A stretch of DNA of 64,000 bases. It comes from Marinobacter profundi (GTDB lineage: Bacteria > Pseudomonadota > Gammaproteobacteria > Pseudomonadales > Oleiphilaceae). Below the pieces are notes generated by a model. The model searched no databases and was not told the origin of the DNA. It saw only the letters and a program-made list of their open reading frames with translations. Below, piece after piece: positions 18,397-27,443 of the stretch. The position numbers and the translations under genes were made by a program. Position 1 is the first letter of the stretch. Each line of letters starts with the position of its first letter. The DNA lies in assembly GCF_002744715.1 (NCBI RefSeq), contig NZ_KZ319379.1:1-64000 (forward strand). The letters run 5' to 3'.

Positions 18397-21300
18397 TGAT
18401 GACTCCGGACTTTCCGGTAATCGCCCTGCCCAGGCGGGCCACCTTGTCCCCCGCCCTGTCCCCCAACACCAGCATCGCCGGCGTCAGCAGCAAGGTGAGT
18501 GCCGTGGCAAAGGTCAGCCCGCCGGCGATGGCGCTGGACAATTGCGTCCACCATTGGGTGGAGGGTGCGCCGAGCCCCAGTGACGGTGTCAACAGGTCGA
18601 TGTTCACCCCCAGCACCATGGGCAACAGGCCCAGTACCGTGGTAATTGCCGTCAGCAATACCGGCCGCAGGCGCAGGCACCCGGTCTCCAGTGCCGCCTC
18701 ATACGCCCCCAGCCCCTCCTTGCGCATCTGGTTGTAGGTGTCGATCAGAATGATGTTGTTGTTCACTACGATACCGGCCAGCGCAATGGTCCCCATGCCC
18801 ACCATGACGATTCCGAACGACTGGCCGTTTAACAGCAGGCCGAGCAGAACACCGGCGGTCGACAGTACGATGGCCGAGAGAATCAGGAAAGTCTGATAGA
18901 GGGAATTGAACTGGGTAACCAGAATCAGCAGCATCAGTCCGACCGCCACCAGGAACGCCGAGACCAGAAAACTGGAAGCCTGCTGCTGATCCTCGTTCTC
19001 CCCGGCAAAGGTCACGGTAATGCCCTCCGGTGGCTCCGGCATCTCGGCCCGCAGGGCGCGCAGCAGTTCGTCAACCCGCCGTCCCGGGGCCAGGTCCGAT
19101 TTGATCGTGACGGTGCGCTGACCATCGACCCGGACAATACTCCCGGTCTTGTCCCCCGGCTGCAGGTCCACAAATTCCGAAAGCGGCACCTGGCCCCGGG
19201 AAGTATGAATAGTCTGCCGCTGAAGGTGGTCGAGCTCGCGCCAGTTGTTGGGCACCCGCACCACGATGTCCACTTCATCCCGGACATCCTCGGGGCGATA
19301 GGTGGCCAGCACCAAGCCATTGGTCACCAGCCGCACGGCGCTGCCGATGCCCAGCACATCGGTACCGAAGCGGGCGGCAGCTTCACGGTCGACCTGCAGC
19401 CGCCATTCGATACCGGGCAGGCTGCGATCGTCTTCAATGTCGACAAAGCCGCCAAGGGCCCGCATACGATCCTCGATCCGGTCCACATAGCCGTTCAGAC
19501 TGTTGGCAGTGCGGCTGCTCACCTGCAACTCGATGGGCTTACCTTCCGCCGGCCCGCCTTCCTGTTTGCGAAACTCCAGCTCAATGCCGGGGATATCGCC
19601 GGTCAATTCCCGGAAATCTTCCAGGATCGCGCTGGCCGGGCGCCGGGTAAACCAGTCGGTAAACTGGAACTGCAGCACGCCGATCACGTCTGGTGCCATC
19701 CGGGTACTGGCGGTGACCATTGAGCGCGCATACAGTGCTTTCACCTCGGGCATACCCTGCAGGCGCTGCTCAACCTCCCGCACAATGGCATCCCGCTCCC
19801 GGATCGAGAGGTCACCTCTCGCCCTGATCTGTACCTGGGCGGAGTCCGGCTCTACGCTGGGAAAGAATTCCACGCCGTGGTTAAAGCGGGCGTACGCCAG
19901 GTAAATGACGGCGATCACACACAACACGCCGATCAAGGTCAGCCCGGGAAATTTCAGCAGCAGCGACAGCGACTGGCGATAGTGCTGCATCATCCGTCCG
20001 GCAGCGTGACTCTGGCGGGCACGCCGGCCACCACTGGTACTGCCCAGTACCGGCAGAAAAACCAGTGCCATGGCCAGCGACGCCACCAGACAGATGATGA
20101 CGGTCAGCGGCAGGAATTTCATAAACTCCCCCACCACCCCCGGCCAGAACAACAGTGGCACAAACACCGCCAGGGTGGTGGCGGTGGACGCAATGATCGG
20201 CCACGCCATGCGACTGGCCGCCTCGGCCCAGGCGTTCCTGACCGTCTGGCCATCCGAGAGGTTACGATCCGCCAGCTCCGACACCACGATGGCGCCGTCC
20301 ACCAGCATGCCCGCCACCAGGATCAGGCTGAACAGCACCACGATGTTGAGGGTGAGCCCCATACCCCAGATCACCAGGATCCCGGTCAGGAACGCTCCGG
20401 GAATGGTCAGTCCCACGAGCAGCGCTGACCGCGGCCCCATCGCTGCAATTACCACGATTATGACCAGCACGATGGCGGTAAGGACGTTGTTCAGCAGGTC
20501 GCTGAGGATATCCCGCACTTCCTCGGACTGGTCCATGATGTAGCGGATTTCCAGGCTGTCCGGCAGCCGCGGCCGGACCTGCTCGATCAGTTCGCGCACC
20601 TGGGCAATGGTTTCGATGATGTTGGCGCCGGAGCGCTTGGAGACTTCCAGCACCAGCGCCGGCTCACCGTTGATGCGGGCAAACCCGGTGGGGTCCTTGA
20701 ACGTACGCTGGAGCATGGCCACATCACCGAAGGTCACCACGGTATCGCCGTCCACCTTGACCGGCATTGCCATTACGTCCTCGATGGTTTCGATGACCCC
20801 GGGCACTTTCAGCGCCATACGGCCGTTGCCGGTATCCAGCGAGCCGGCCGCCACCAGCTGATTGTTACGGGTAACCAGCGCTGCCAGCTGGTCAAAATCG
20901 ATGCCGTAGCTCTCCAGCACCTGGGGGTCTACCACGATTTCCAGCAGGTCTTCGCGGTCGCCGCCGATCTCGACTTCCAGCACTTCCGGGATGGATTCGA
21001 TGGCGTCCTGGAACTGGCGGGCAATGGTAATCAGCTCGCGCTCGGACAGGGGTCCGGACAGCCCCACCGACAGCACCGGAAACAGTGACACATTGATCTC
21101 GTTGACCCTGGGCTCATCCGCCTCGCCGGGCAGTTTACTGCGCGCTGTGTCGACTTTTTCCCGGACGTCCTGCAAGGCCTTGTCCGGATCAAAACCGGCA
21201 TCGAACTCCAGCATCACCGAAGCGTGGCCCTCGGAGGCCGTGCCCTGCATTTCCTTGATGCCTTCCAGGGAGCGCAGCTCCTGTTCCATGGGGCGTACCA

Positions 21301-21490
21301 GCAACCTTTCAGCATCCTCCGGGCTGATGCCGTCCAGCGTCATCGACACGTAGATCATCGGGATGGTGACGTCCGGATTTGCCTCCTTGGGAATCGCCTG
21401 GAACGCGGCAACTCCGCCGAGAATCAGGAACAGCAGGGTCAGCAGTGTGGTCCGGCTGCGGTCAATGGCTGCAAAGATCAGTGCGCGCAT
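18389..21490 (-). CDS. RND-family efflux transporter
   Basis: A 1033-residue inner-membrane pump of the AcrB/HAE build: a start helix (residues 10-30), two large periplasmic loops, and 12 hydrophobic segments in two blocks. The TM4 segment reads MLVDGAIVVSEL, so the first of AcrB's two proton-relay aspartates is kept and the second is Gly. It should export drugs, detergents or other amphiphiles using the proton gradient. The adaptor gene ends 5 bp upstream; no outer-membrane channel gene is adjacent, so a shared TolC-type channel is inferred. Confidence 0.9.
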   Translation of the reverse strand: MRALIFAAIDRSRTTLLTLLFLILGGVAAFQAIPKEANPDVTIPMIYVSMTLDGISPEDAERLLVRPMEQELRSLEGIKEMQGTASEGHASVMLEFDAGFDPDKALQDVREKVDTARSKLPGEADEPRVNEINVSLFPVLSVGLSGPLSERELITIARQFQDAIESIPEVLEVEIGGDREDLLEIVVDPQVLESYGIDFDQLAALVTRNNQLVAAGSLDTGNGRMALKVPGVIETIEDVMAMPVKVDGDTVVTFGDVAMLQRTFKDPTGFARINGEPALVLEVSKRSGANIIETIAQVRELIEQVRPRLPDSLEIRYIMDQSEEVRDILSDLLNNVLTAIVLVIIVVIAAMGPRSALLVGLTIPGAFLTGILVIWGMGLTLNIVVLFSLILVAGMLVDGAIVVSELADRNLSDGQTVRNAWAEAASRMAWPIIASTATTLAVFVPLLFWPGVVGEFMKFLPLTVIICLVASLAMALVFLPVLGSTSGGRRARQSHAAGRMMQHYRQSLSLLLKFPGLTLIGVLCVIAVIYLAYARFNHGVEFFPSVEPDSAQVQIRARGDLSIRERDAIVREVEQRLQGMPEVKALYARSMVTASTRMAPDVIGVLQFQFTDWFTRRPASAILEDFRELTGDIPGIELEFRKQEGGPAEGKPIELQVSSRTANSLNGYVDRIEDRMRALGGFVDIEDDRSLPGIEWRLQVDREAAARFGTDVLGIGSAVRLVTNGLVLATYRPEDVRDEVDIVVRVPNNWRELDHLQRQTIHTSRGQVPLSEFVDLQPGDKTGSIVRVDGQRTVTIKSDLAPGRRVDELLRALRAEMPEPPEGITVTFAGENEDQQQASSFLVSAFLVAVGLMLLILVTQFNSLYQTFLILSAIVLSTAGVLLGLLLNGQSFGIVMVGMGTIALAGIVVNNNIILIDTYNQMRKEGLGAYEAALETGCLRLRPVLLTAITTVLGLLPMVLGVNIDLLTPSLGLGAPSTQWWTQLSSAIAGGLTFATALTLLLTPAMLVLGDRAGDKVARLGRAITGKSGVIND

Positions 21491-21495
21491 GGCAG

Positions 21496-22578
21496 CTACC
21501 CCCGGTCTTCGGAGGAATCGAACGGCACCACCTGCTCGCCGGTGCTGACAAATCCGCCACCCCGGGTAATGAGGCGGATTTCATCCGGCAGCCCGGTGAC
21601 CCAGGCGCCATCGGTGGATACGCTAAGCAACCGGACTTCGCCGAACACCACGCGATTCTGGTCATCAACATATTTCACCCCCGGGCGACCATCATCCCCG
21701 AGGGACAGATAGGCCGGCGATACAAAAATCGCTTTCACCTCCGGCAAGGCGACCCGCAGGCTGGCACTGCCTCCGGCCACCCGCTTCAGGTCCGGATTCT
21801 CCACGGCGATTTCCACCGCAAAGCTCCGGGTTTCCGGTGCCGCGGCACTGGCAACAAAGGTCACCACACCGGAAAGCCGGGTGCCATCGAGCAAATCCAC
21901 CCGCACCGCCTGGCCAGGCGCAACGTCGCTGACCGCCTGCTGCGGGATCTGCGCCTTCGCCTTGAGCCGGTCGATTCTTACCAGCTGGAACAGCGGTGCG
22001 CCAATCTGGACGAGATCTCCCGCATCCACGGCCTTGCTGTTGATGACACCGGCAAAGGGCGCTACCGGTTGCAGGTGGCTGACCTCCAGCCGGGCACTGG
22101 TCAGCTCTGCATTGGCCGCAGCCAGTTCACTTTCCAGGGCCAGGATTTCCGACTGGGCCGCAAGGTTGCCGGCCCGCAACCGGCGAACCGCAGCCAGGTC
22201 GGCCTCGAGCTTGCGAACCCGGGCCTGCCAGCGCAACACGGCCGCACTGCGGCCCTCATCCGACAGGGTAAGCAACGTTTGTCCGGCCTTCACCGACTCC
22301 CCCAGGTCAACCGCCAGCGACTCCACCCGGCCGGAAACCTGGGCACTCAGCATGACCGAATGCCACGGCTCCAACTGGCCCTGTAACAACAACCCCGGTT
22401 CGTGAACCCGGGCCGTCAGGGTCTGCACCTGAACGGACGTCAGCTGGCCATCACCGATGTCCTGCTGCGGTGGCGCCTCCGTACCGGCGACCTTGACCTC
22501 CCCGGTGGCCATCCAGACAACCAGAATAATCACAACCAGGAACGACAGTCCGAGGGAGCTCCATTTTGCTTTCGTCAT
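21496..22578 (-). CDS. RND periplasmic adaptor (membrane-fusion protein)
   Basis: A 360-residue HlyD/AcrA-type adaptor. One N-terminal helix (about 8-23) anchors it; a lipoyl half-motif (SGRVESLAVDLGESVKAGQTL) is followed by a coiled-coil hairpin (about 115-175) and beta-barrel domains. The start at 22578 (MTKAKWSSLG) is chosen because a longer reading frame to 22965 runs across the ilv leader and codes low-quality sequence. It is the first gene of the adaptor-pump-truC unit and would link the pump to an outer-membrane channel. Confidence 0.88.
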   Translation of the reverse strand: MTKAKWSSLGLSFLVVIILVVWMATGEVKVAGTEAPPQQDIGDGQLTSVQVQTLTARVHEPGLLLQGQLEPWHSVMLSAQVSGRVESLAVDLGESVKAGQTLLTLSDEGRSAAVLRWQARVRKLEADLAAVRRLRAGNLAAQSEILALESELAAANAELTSARLEVSHLQPVAPFAGVINSKAVDAGDLVQIGAPLFQLVRIDRLKAKAQIPQQAVSDVAPGQAVRVDLLDGTRLSGVVTFVASAAAPETRSFAVEIAVENPDLKRVAGGSASLRVALPEVKAIFVSPAYLSLGDDGRPGVKYVDDQNRVVFGEVRLLSVSTDGAWVTGLPDEIRLITRGGGFVSTGEQVVPFDSSEDRG

Positions 22579-22667
22579 CCAATACTCGCTGTGCCTGATA
22601 CCGATGAATAGATACGCTGACCGTAAAAACCTGATCCCAGTCCGACGACAAAACCGGAAATTAACTG

Positions 22668-22697
22668 TTGCATCCGGCCAAAAACGTGGGGTAGATT
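22668..22697 (+). promoter_or_regulatory. Putative promoter of ilvLGM
   Basis: TTGCAT at 22668 and TAGATT at 22692 are separated by 18 bases, 40-50 bp upstream of the leader peptide start. This fits a sigma-70 promoter feeding the attenuator. Confidence 0.5.
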
Positions 22698-22741
22698 CTA
22701 CACAGAATCCTTTTACGAATTCAGAGCAGACTGTCGATTTT

Positions 22742-22834
22742 ATGAATCTCAACGCAGTGATTGTCCTTGTGAAGCTTATCCTGGTGGTCGTGGTACCGTC
22801 CGGGGGCTTTTGCGTGGACAAGCGGGTGAGATAG
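22742..22834 (+). CDS. ilvL: ilvGM operon leader peptide
   Basis: A 30-codon reading frame ending TAG, of which 15 residues are Leu, Val or Ile, including the run LILVVVV. It lies just before a GC-rich terminator hairpin and the ilvG start, as in enteric ilvGMEDA leaders. Ribosome stalling at the Val/Leu/Ile codons when charged tRNAs are scarce would favour the antiterminator. The peptide has no other expected role. The ribosome binding site is weak. Confidence 0.8.
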   Translation: MNLNAVIVLVKLILVVVVPSGGFCVDKRVR

Positions 22835-22867
22835 CGACAAACCTGACAAGACACCAGAAGCCCCCGG
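22800..22867 (+). promoter_or_regulatory. ilv antiterminator pairing
   Basis: CCGGGGGCTTTT (22800-22811, inside the leader peptide) can pair with AGAAGCCCCCGG (22856-22867), which is also the 5' arm of the terminator. The two helices are mutually exclusive, the hallmark of transcription attenuation. Confidence 0.75.
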
Positions 22868-22896
22868 CACCGCAAGGTCCCGGGGGCTTCTTTTTT
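22856..22896 (+). terminator. ilvGM attenuator terminator
   Basis: AGAAGCCCCCGG and CCGGGGGCTTCT form a perfect 12-bp stem around a 12-base loop, followed at once by six T. It lies between the leader stop and ilvG and would stop transcription when branched-chain amino acids are plentiful. Confidence 0.9.
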
Positions 22897-22923
22897 GCGG
22901 CAAAGAAAAAGGAAAAAACGACC

Positions 22924-24624
22924 ATGAACGGCGCACAGCACATTCTTGAAGCGTTCCACCGCCACAACATCAGCACAGTCTTCGGCTATCCCGGCGGCTG
23001 CATCATGCCGCTATACGACGCGCTGGTGGACGATGTCGGTGTGGAGCACGTGCTGTGCCGACACGAGCAGGCCTGCGCCCTGGCCGCCGACGGCTTTGCC
23101 CGCGCCAGTGGCAAGCTCGGAGTCTGCATCGCCACCTCGGGGCCCGGCGCCACCAACCTGATCACCGGCGTTGCCAATGCGCACCGGGACTCCATCCCCA
23201 TGCTGGTGATCACCGGCCAGGTGCCCTCCGGTCTGATCGGGACCGATGCTTTCCAGGAGACCGATGTCCTGGGCATGACCCTGGGCATCGTCAAGCACAG
23301 TTACCTGGTGGATGACGCAGACACCCTGCCGGCGATCATGGAAGAAGCCATCGCACTGGCCCAGAGTGGCCGCCCCGGGCCGGTGTGGATCGATATCCCC
23401 AAAGATCTGTTGCTGAGCCAGGTTGCCGAGGCTCCCCTCCCTCAGCCTGAATTCCGTGAACCGGCCTGCCCGGATCTCACCGATGCCCTGGCTATGCTGC
23501 GTTCTGCCCGCAAGCCCCTGCTCTACAGCGGCGGCGGCATCAGCCTGGCCCACGCCGAGGACCGTTTCCGCGCCTTTGCCGAAACCTCCGCCCTGCCGGC
23601 GGTGGTAACGTTGAAGGGCATTGGCAATCCGGGCAAACACAACCCGTACAACCTCGGCATGCTGGGCATGCACGGCTCCCGCGCCGCCAACCGGGCGGTG
23701 GACGAGTGCGATCTGTTACTGGTGATCGGTGCCCGCCTGGACGACCGGGCTACCGGCAAACTGGACGGTTTTGCCCCCAACGCAAAGACAATCCACATCG
23801 ATGCGGACGCTGCCGAGTTCAACAAGCTGCGCCCGGCCGACCTGGCCATTCGGGGAGACCTGAATGCCATTCTCGCTGAGTTAACCGGCGCCCTGACGAG
23901 CAAACCGCTGGCCATCCGTAACTGGCAGCAACAATGTCGCACCTGGCACACCACGGGCGGTTTCCAAGCCGCCGACAACGAAGAAGCGCTGGCACCGATC
24001 ACCGGCCCGGCCTTCATCCGCCAGCTTTCCCGCATCGCACCGGACGACACCATCGTGGCCTGCGACGTCGGCCAGCACCAGATGTGGGTTGCCCAGCACT
24101 ACGAGTTCGACCACCCCCGTCATCATCTGACCAGTGGCGGCCTGGGCACCATGGGCTTCGGGTTGCCGGCTGCCATCGGCGCCCAGTTCGCCGACCGCAA
24201 TCGCATGGTGATCAACGTGACCGGCGATGGCTCGTTCATGATGAATGCCCAGGAGCTGGCCACTATCCGCCGCTACAACCTGCCGGTGAAACTGATCGTG
24301 CTGGACAACCAGTGCCTGGGTATGGTCCGCCAGCAGCAGGAGCTGTTCTATAACAACCGGGAAAGCCACATCAACCTGGACGACAACCCCGACTTCGTGG
24401 CCATGGCCCGGGCCTTCGACATCCCGGCCCTGCACATCGAGCGCACCGACCAGATCCGCCGCGGCATCGAAACCATCATCGCCTACAACGGCCCGATGCT
24501 GCTGCACGTGGCCATCAGCCGGCAGGACAATGTCTGGCCCATCGTCAAACCCGGCGCCAGCAACCGTGAAATGATCGACGAAACCCGACGCACCAGTACT
24601 GCAAACAAGGAGCAGGTAGCATGA
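22924..24624 (+). CDS. ilvG: Acetolactate synthase II large subunit
   Basis: A 566-residue ThDP enzyme that condenses pyruvate (or pyruvate with 2-oxobutyrate) to acetolactate, the first step of Val, Leu and Ile synthesis. The catalytic Glu48 lies in CRHEQA, the FAD-binding middle domain is present, and the ThDP/Mg motif GDGSFMMNAQ leads on to NNQ-like DNQCLGMVRQQQ. The ATG at 22924 follows AAGGAAA; a longer frame reaching back to 22810 crosses the terminator. It overlaps ilvM by 4 bp (ATGA), so both are translationally coupled. Confidence 0.93.
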   Translation: MNGAQHILEAFHRHNISTVFGYPGGCIMPLYDALVDDVGVEHVLCRHEQACALAADGFARASGKLGVCIATSGPGATNLITGVANAHRDSIPMLVITGQVPSGLIGTDAFQETDVLGMTLGIVKHSYLVDDADTLPAIMEEAIALAQSGRPGPVWIDIPKDLLLSQVAEAPLPQPEFREPACPDLTDALAMLRSARKPLLYSGGGISLAHAEDRFRAFAETSALPAVVTLKGIGNPGKHNPYNLGMLGMHGSRAANRAVDECDLLLVIGARLDDRATGKLDGFAPNAKTIHIDADAAEFNKLRPADLAIRGDLNAILAELTGALTSKPLAIRNWQQQCRTWHTTGGFQAADNEEALAPITGPAFIRQLSRIAPDDTIVACDVGQHQMWVAQHYEFDHPRHHLTSGGLGTMGFGLPAAIGAQFADRNRMVINVTGDGSFMMNAQELATIRRYNLPVKLIVLDNQCLGMVRQQQELFYNNRESHINLDDNPDFVAMARAFDIPALHIERTDQIRRGIETIIAYNGPMLLHVAISRQDNVWPIVKPGASNREMIDETRRTSTANKEQVA

Positions 24625-24899
24625 CCCCGCAAACGGAAATCCCGACGCCCCGTTACACCCTCAACTGCCGCATGTCACAGGAAGCCGCCGCCCTGGAGCG
24701 GTTGTGTCAGGTGGTGCGTATCCGTGGGTTCCGGATTGCCAGGATGGCGGTGGAAACCGCCGGGGAACATCTGGATATCGCGCTTACCCTGGAGGGCACG
24801 CGCCCCATAGCGATGCTGCAGTCACAACTGGAGAAACTTCATACGGTGGCTGAGGTCGCCCTTGGGGCGCCTGCTGTTGCACGGTCTCGCAGTGCCTGA
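24621..24899 (+). CDS. ilvM: Acetolactate synthase II small (ACT) subunit
   Basis: A 92-residue single ACT domain (about 10-80, YTLNCRMSQEAAALERLCQVV). IlvM-type subunits stabilise and activate IlvG and are shorter than IlvH/IlvN. It overlaps ilvG by four bases and ends the operon; ilvE, ilvD and ilvA are not next to it, unlike the enteric ilvGMEDA order. Confidence 0.88.
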   Translation: MTPQTEIPTPRYTLNCRMSQEAAALERLCQVVRIRGFRIARMAVETAGEHLDIALTLEGTRPIAMLQSQLEKLHTVAEVALGAPAVARSRSA

Positions 24900-24958
24900 G
24901 CGGAGGGTTAGGCTCTGGTAGCCTGAAGACCCTGAAAAAACACCGCACAAACAGAAAA

Positions 24959-24988
24959 GCCCCTGGATCCCGCCCGGGACCCAGGGGC
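24959..24988 (-). terminator. Terminator after thiolase operon
   Basis: GCCCCTGG-TCCCG and its complement form a strong hairpin; on the minus strand it is followed by TTTTCTGTTTG. It ends the minus-strand operon finishing at 25005 and may also slow read-through from ilvM. Confidence 0.8.
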
Positions 24989-25004
24989 CTCCGCCACGCA
25001 CCAA

Positions 25005-26186
25005 TCAGAGCAGTTCGATGGCCACTGCCGTGGCTTCGCCGCCACCGATGCAGAGCGAGGCAACACCACGTTTGAGCCCGCGCTGCCTGAGCGCATTCAT
25101 CAGGGTGACGATGATGCGGGAGCCGGACGAACCGATCGGGTGGCCGAGGGCGCAGGCGCCGCCGAAGACATTCACTTTGTCAGCGGGCAGCTTGAGTTCG
25201 TTGATCGCCAGCAGGCTGACCACCGCGAATGCCTCGTTAATTTCAAACAGGTCCACCTCATCGGCCGACCAGCCGGCTTTTCCGAGCACTTTCTCAATGG
25301 CGCCAATGGGCGCCAGGGTGAACTCGGACGGCAACCTGGCGTGGGTGGCATGGGCCACAATCCGGGCCTGGGGGGCGAGGCCGCGGGCCGCGGCTTCGGC
25401 GGCGGAGGTCACCACAAGCGCCGATCCGCCATCGCTGATCGAGCTGGAGTTGGCTGCGGTCACGCTGCCGTCTTTGGCGAACGCCGGCTTGAGGGTCGGG
25501 ATTTTCTCCGGGCGGGCATTGCCCGGCTGCTCGTCGGTATCCACGATGGTTTCGCCGCCGCGGCCGGCAACCGGTACCGCTACGATCTCTGCCGTGAACC
25601 AGCCGCTCTCAATGGCCGCCAGCGACTTGCTCAGGGAACCCAGGGCAAAGTCGTCCATGGCTTGCCGGGTAATGCCGTACTGATCGGCGGTGCGCTGGGC
25701 GAACACCCCCATCAGGCCGCCTTCGTAGGCGTCTTCCAGGCCATCGAGAAACATGCTGTCCATCACCTGGCCGTGGCCCATACGCATACCCGCGCGGGCC
25801 TTGGGCAGCAGGTAAGGCGCCTGGCTCATGTTCTCCATGCCTCCGGCGACCATGATGCTGTTAGTGCCGGCCTTGATCTGGTCGTGGGCCAGTATCAGCG
25901 CCTGCATACCGGAGCCGCACATCTTGTTCACCGTGGTGCAACCGGAGGTGTCCGGAATTCCGGCCGAACGGGAGGCCTGACGGGCCGGCGCCTGCCCCAG
26001 GCCCGCCGGCAGTACGCAGCCCATGATTACTTCCTGGACATCCGTCGGCTGGAGACCGGACCGCTCGATGGCCGCCCGGATAGCAACCGCGCCCAGCTCC
26101 GGGGACCGCACGGAACTCAGGGCGCCCATCATGCCGCCCATCGGGGTGCGGGCCGAACCAACAATAACCACATCGTTGTTACTCAT
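25005..26186 (-). CDS. Acetyl-CoA C-acetyltransferase (thiolase)
   Basis: A 393-residue thiolase. The nucleophile Cys90 is in NKMCGSGMQA, the GHP motif is in ALGHPIGSSGSRI, and the C-terminal CIGGGEATA carries the acid-base Cys. It cleaves 3-ketoacyl-CoA to acetyl-CoA plus a shorter acyl-CoA. As the last gene of an SDR-acyl-CoA dehydrogenase-thiolase operon under a LiuR-like site, a role on 2-methylacetoacetyl-CoA (isoleucine route) or acetoacetyl-CoA is inferred, not shown. Confidence 0.88.
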   Translation of the reverse strand: MSNNDVVIVGSARTPMGGMMGALSSVRSPELGAVAIRAAIERSGLQPTDVQEVIMGCVLPAGLGQAPARQASRSAGIPDTSGCTTVNKMCGSGMQALILAHDQIKAGTNSIMVAGGMENMSQAPYLLPKARAGMRMGHGQVMDSMFLDGLEDAYEGGLMGVFAQRTADQYGITRQAMDDFALGSLSKSLAAIESGWFTAEIVAVPVAGRGGETIVDTDEQPGNARPEKIPTLKPAFAKDGSVTAANSSSISDGGSALVVTSAAEAAARGLAPQARIVAHATHARLPSEFTLAPIGAIEKVLGKAGWSADEVDLFEINEAFAVVSLLAINELKLPADKVNVFGGACALGHPIGSSGSRIIVTLMNALRQRGLKRGVASLCIGGGEATAVAIELL

Positions 26187-26207
26187 AATCCACCCTCATT
26201 CGAATCG

Positions 26208-27368
26208 TTATGCCCGCCCAAGAACCGAGCGTGCAATGATTTCTTTCATCACCTCGGAGGTACCGCCGTAAATCCGCTGCACCCGCGCATCAATAAAGTT
26301 GCGGGAAATCGGATACTCCGTGGTGTAGCCGTAGCCACCGAACAACTGCAGGCAGCCATCTGCCACCCGACACTGCATTTCGGTGGCGCTGTACTTGGCC
26401 ATGGACGCGGTAGGTGCATCGAGCTCACCCGCTTCGTACTGGCGGATGCACTGGTCCACAAACGCCTTGTTTACCCGATAGTCGGTTTCCATCCGGGCAA
26501 TTTCAAAGCGGGTGTTCTGCAGCTGGGCCAGCTTCTGGCCAAACAGTTCCCGCTCCTGGGTGTAGGCGATGGTCATGTCCAGGGAGCCGCGGGCGGCTGC
26601 AACGCCGAGAGCGCCGATCACCAGGCGTTCCCGGGGCAACTCACGCATCAGGTAAACGAAGCCCTGCCCTTCCTCGCCCAGCAGTGCCGAAGCAGGAACG
26701 CGCATGTCGGAGAAGAACAGCTCAGAGGTATCACCGGAGTGCTGGCCGATCTTGTCCAGGTTGCGGCCCCGGCTGAAGCCCGGCAGCGAGGTGTCCACCA
26801 GGAACAGGCTGATGCCCCTGGCCCCGGCATTCGGGTCGGTCTTGGCCGCCACAATCACCATATCGGCGTGCTGGCCATTGGTGATAAAGGTCTTGGAGCC
26901 GTTAAGGATGTAGTCGCTGCCACCCTTCACAGCGCTGGTGCGGATTGCCTGCAGATCACTGCCGGCACCCGGCTCGGTCATGGCTATCGCGCCCACCGCG
27001 TCACCGGAAACCATCTTCGGCAACCAGGCCTGCTTCTGTTCGTCATTTCCGAGATGGCTCAGGTAAGGCGCCACAATGTCTGAATGCACCATCACATTGG
27101 TGGACAGGGCCCCGAAGCCCAGGCGCGCGAGCTCCTCTCCGACCACCACGGAATACTGGAAGGGAGCGCCACAACCACCGCACTCCTCGGGCACATCCAC
27201 ACACAACATGCCGGCATTGCCGAGTGTGTTCCAGAGCTCCCGGGGAACGATGCCGGACTTTTCCCAGGCCTCATAATGGGGCGCAACTTCGGTTTCCAGG
27301 GCCTTGATGACGGAGTCCCGGAACAGCGCCAGTTCTTGTTGGTCGACCGCGTTGGTCATGTCGCTCAC
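26208..27368 (-). CDS. Short/branched-chain acyl-CoA dehydrogenase
   Basis: A 386-residue FAD enzyme with the acyl-CoA dehydrogenase signatures AMTEPGAGSDL (about 125-135) and QLFGGYGYTTEYPISR near the C-terminus. It introduces a 2,3-double bond and passes electrons to ETF. Lies 21 bp before the thiolase. It is closely similar in pattern to the dehydrogenase at 29529-30686, suggesting paralogues. Substrate unknown; 2-methylbutyryl-CoA is a guess from the neighbouring HSD10-like SDR. Confidence 0.87.
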   Translation of the reverse strand: MSDMTNAVDQQELALFRDSVIKALETEVAPHYEAWEKSGIVPRELWNTLGNAGMLCVDVPEECGGCGAPFQYSVVVGEELARLGFGALSTNVMVHSDIVAPYLSHLGNDEQKQAWLPKMVSGDAVGAIAMTEPGAGSDLQAIRTSAVKGGSDYILNGSKTFITNGQHADMVIVAAKTDPNAGARGISLFLVDTSLPGFSRGRNLDKIGQHSGDTSELFFSDMRVPASALLGEEGQGFVYLMRELPRERLVIGALGVAAARGSLDMTIAYTQERELFGQKLAQLQNTRFEIARMETDYRVNKAFVDQCIRQYEAGELDAPTASMAKYSATEMQCRVADGCLQLFGGYGYTTEYPISRNFIDARVQRIYGGTSEVMKEIIARSVLGRA

Positions 27369-27443
27369 CTGTGGTTATCAGATCGCTTGTGGCAGATCAG
27401 GTAGTTATTGAGGCTCCGCTTGTGGCAGGCCCCGCGCATCGAA

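Noticed and set aside
22810-22923. Longer IlvG start at 22810
   Set aside because: It would read through the leader stop region and the terminator hairpin; ATG 22924 fits homologues.
21496-22965. 489-residue form of the RND adaptor
   Set aside because: The extra N-terminal part lies opposite the ilv leader and attenuator and is not adaptor-like.
25140-27083. 647-residue plus-strand open frame opposite the thiolase and dehydrogenase
   Set aside because: It lies wholly antisense to two clear enzymes and has biased composition typical of a high-GC shadow frame.
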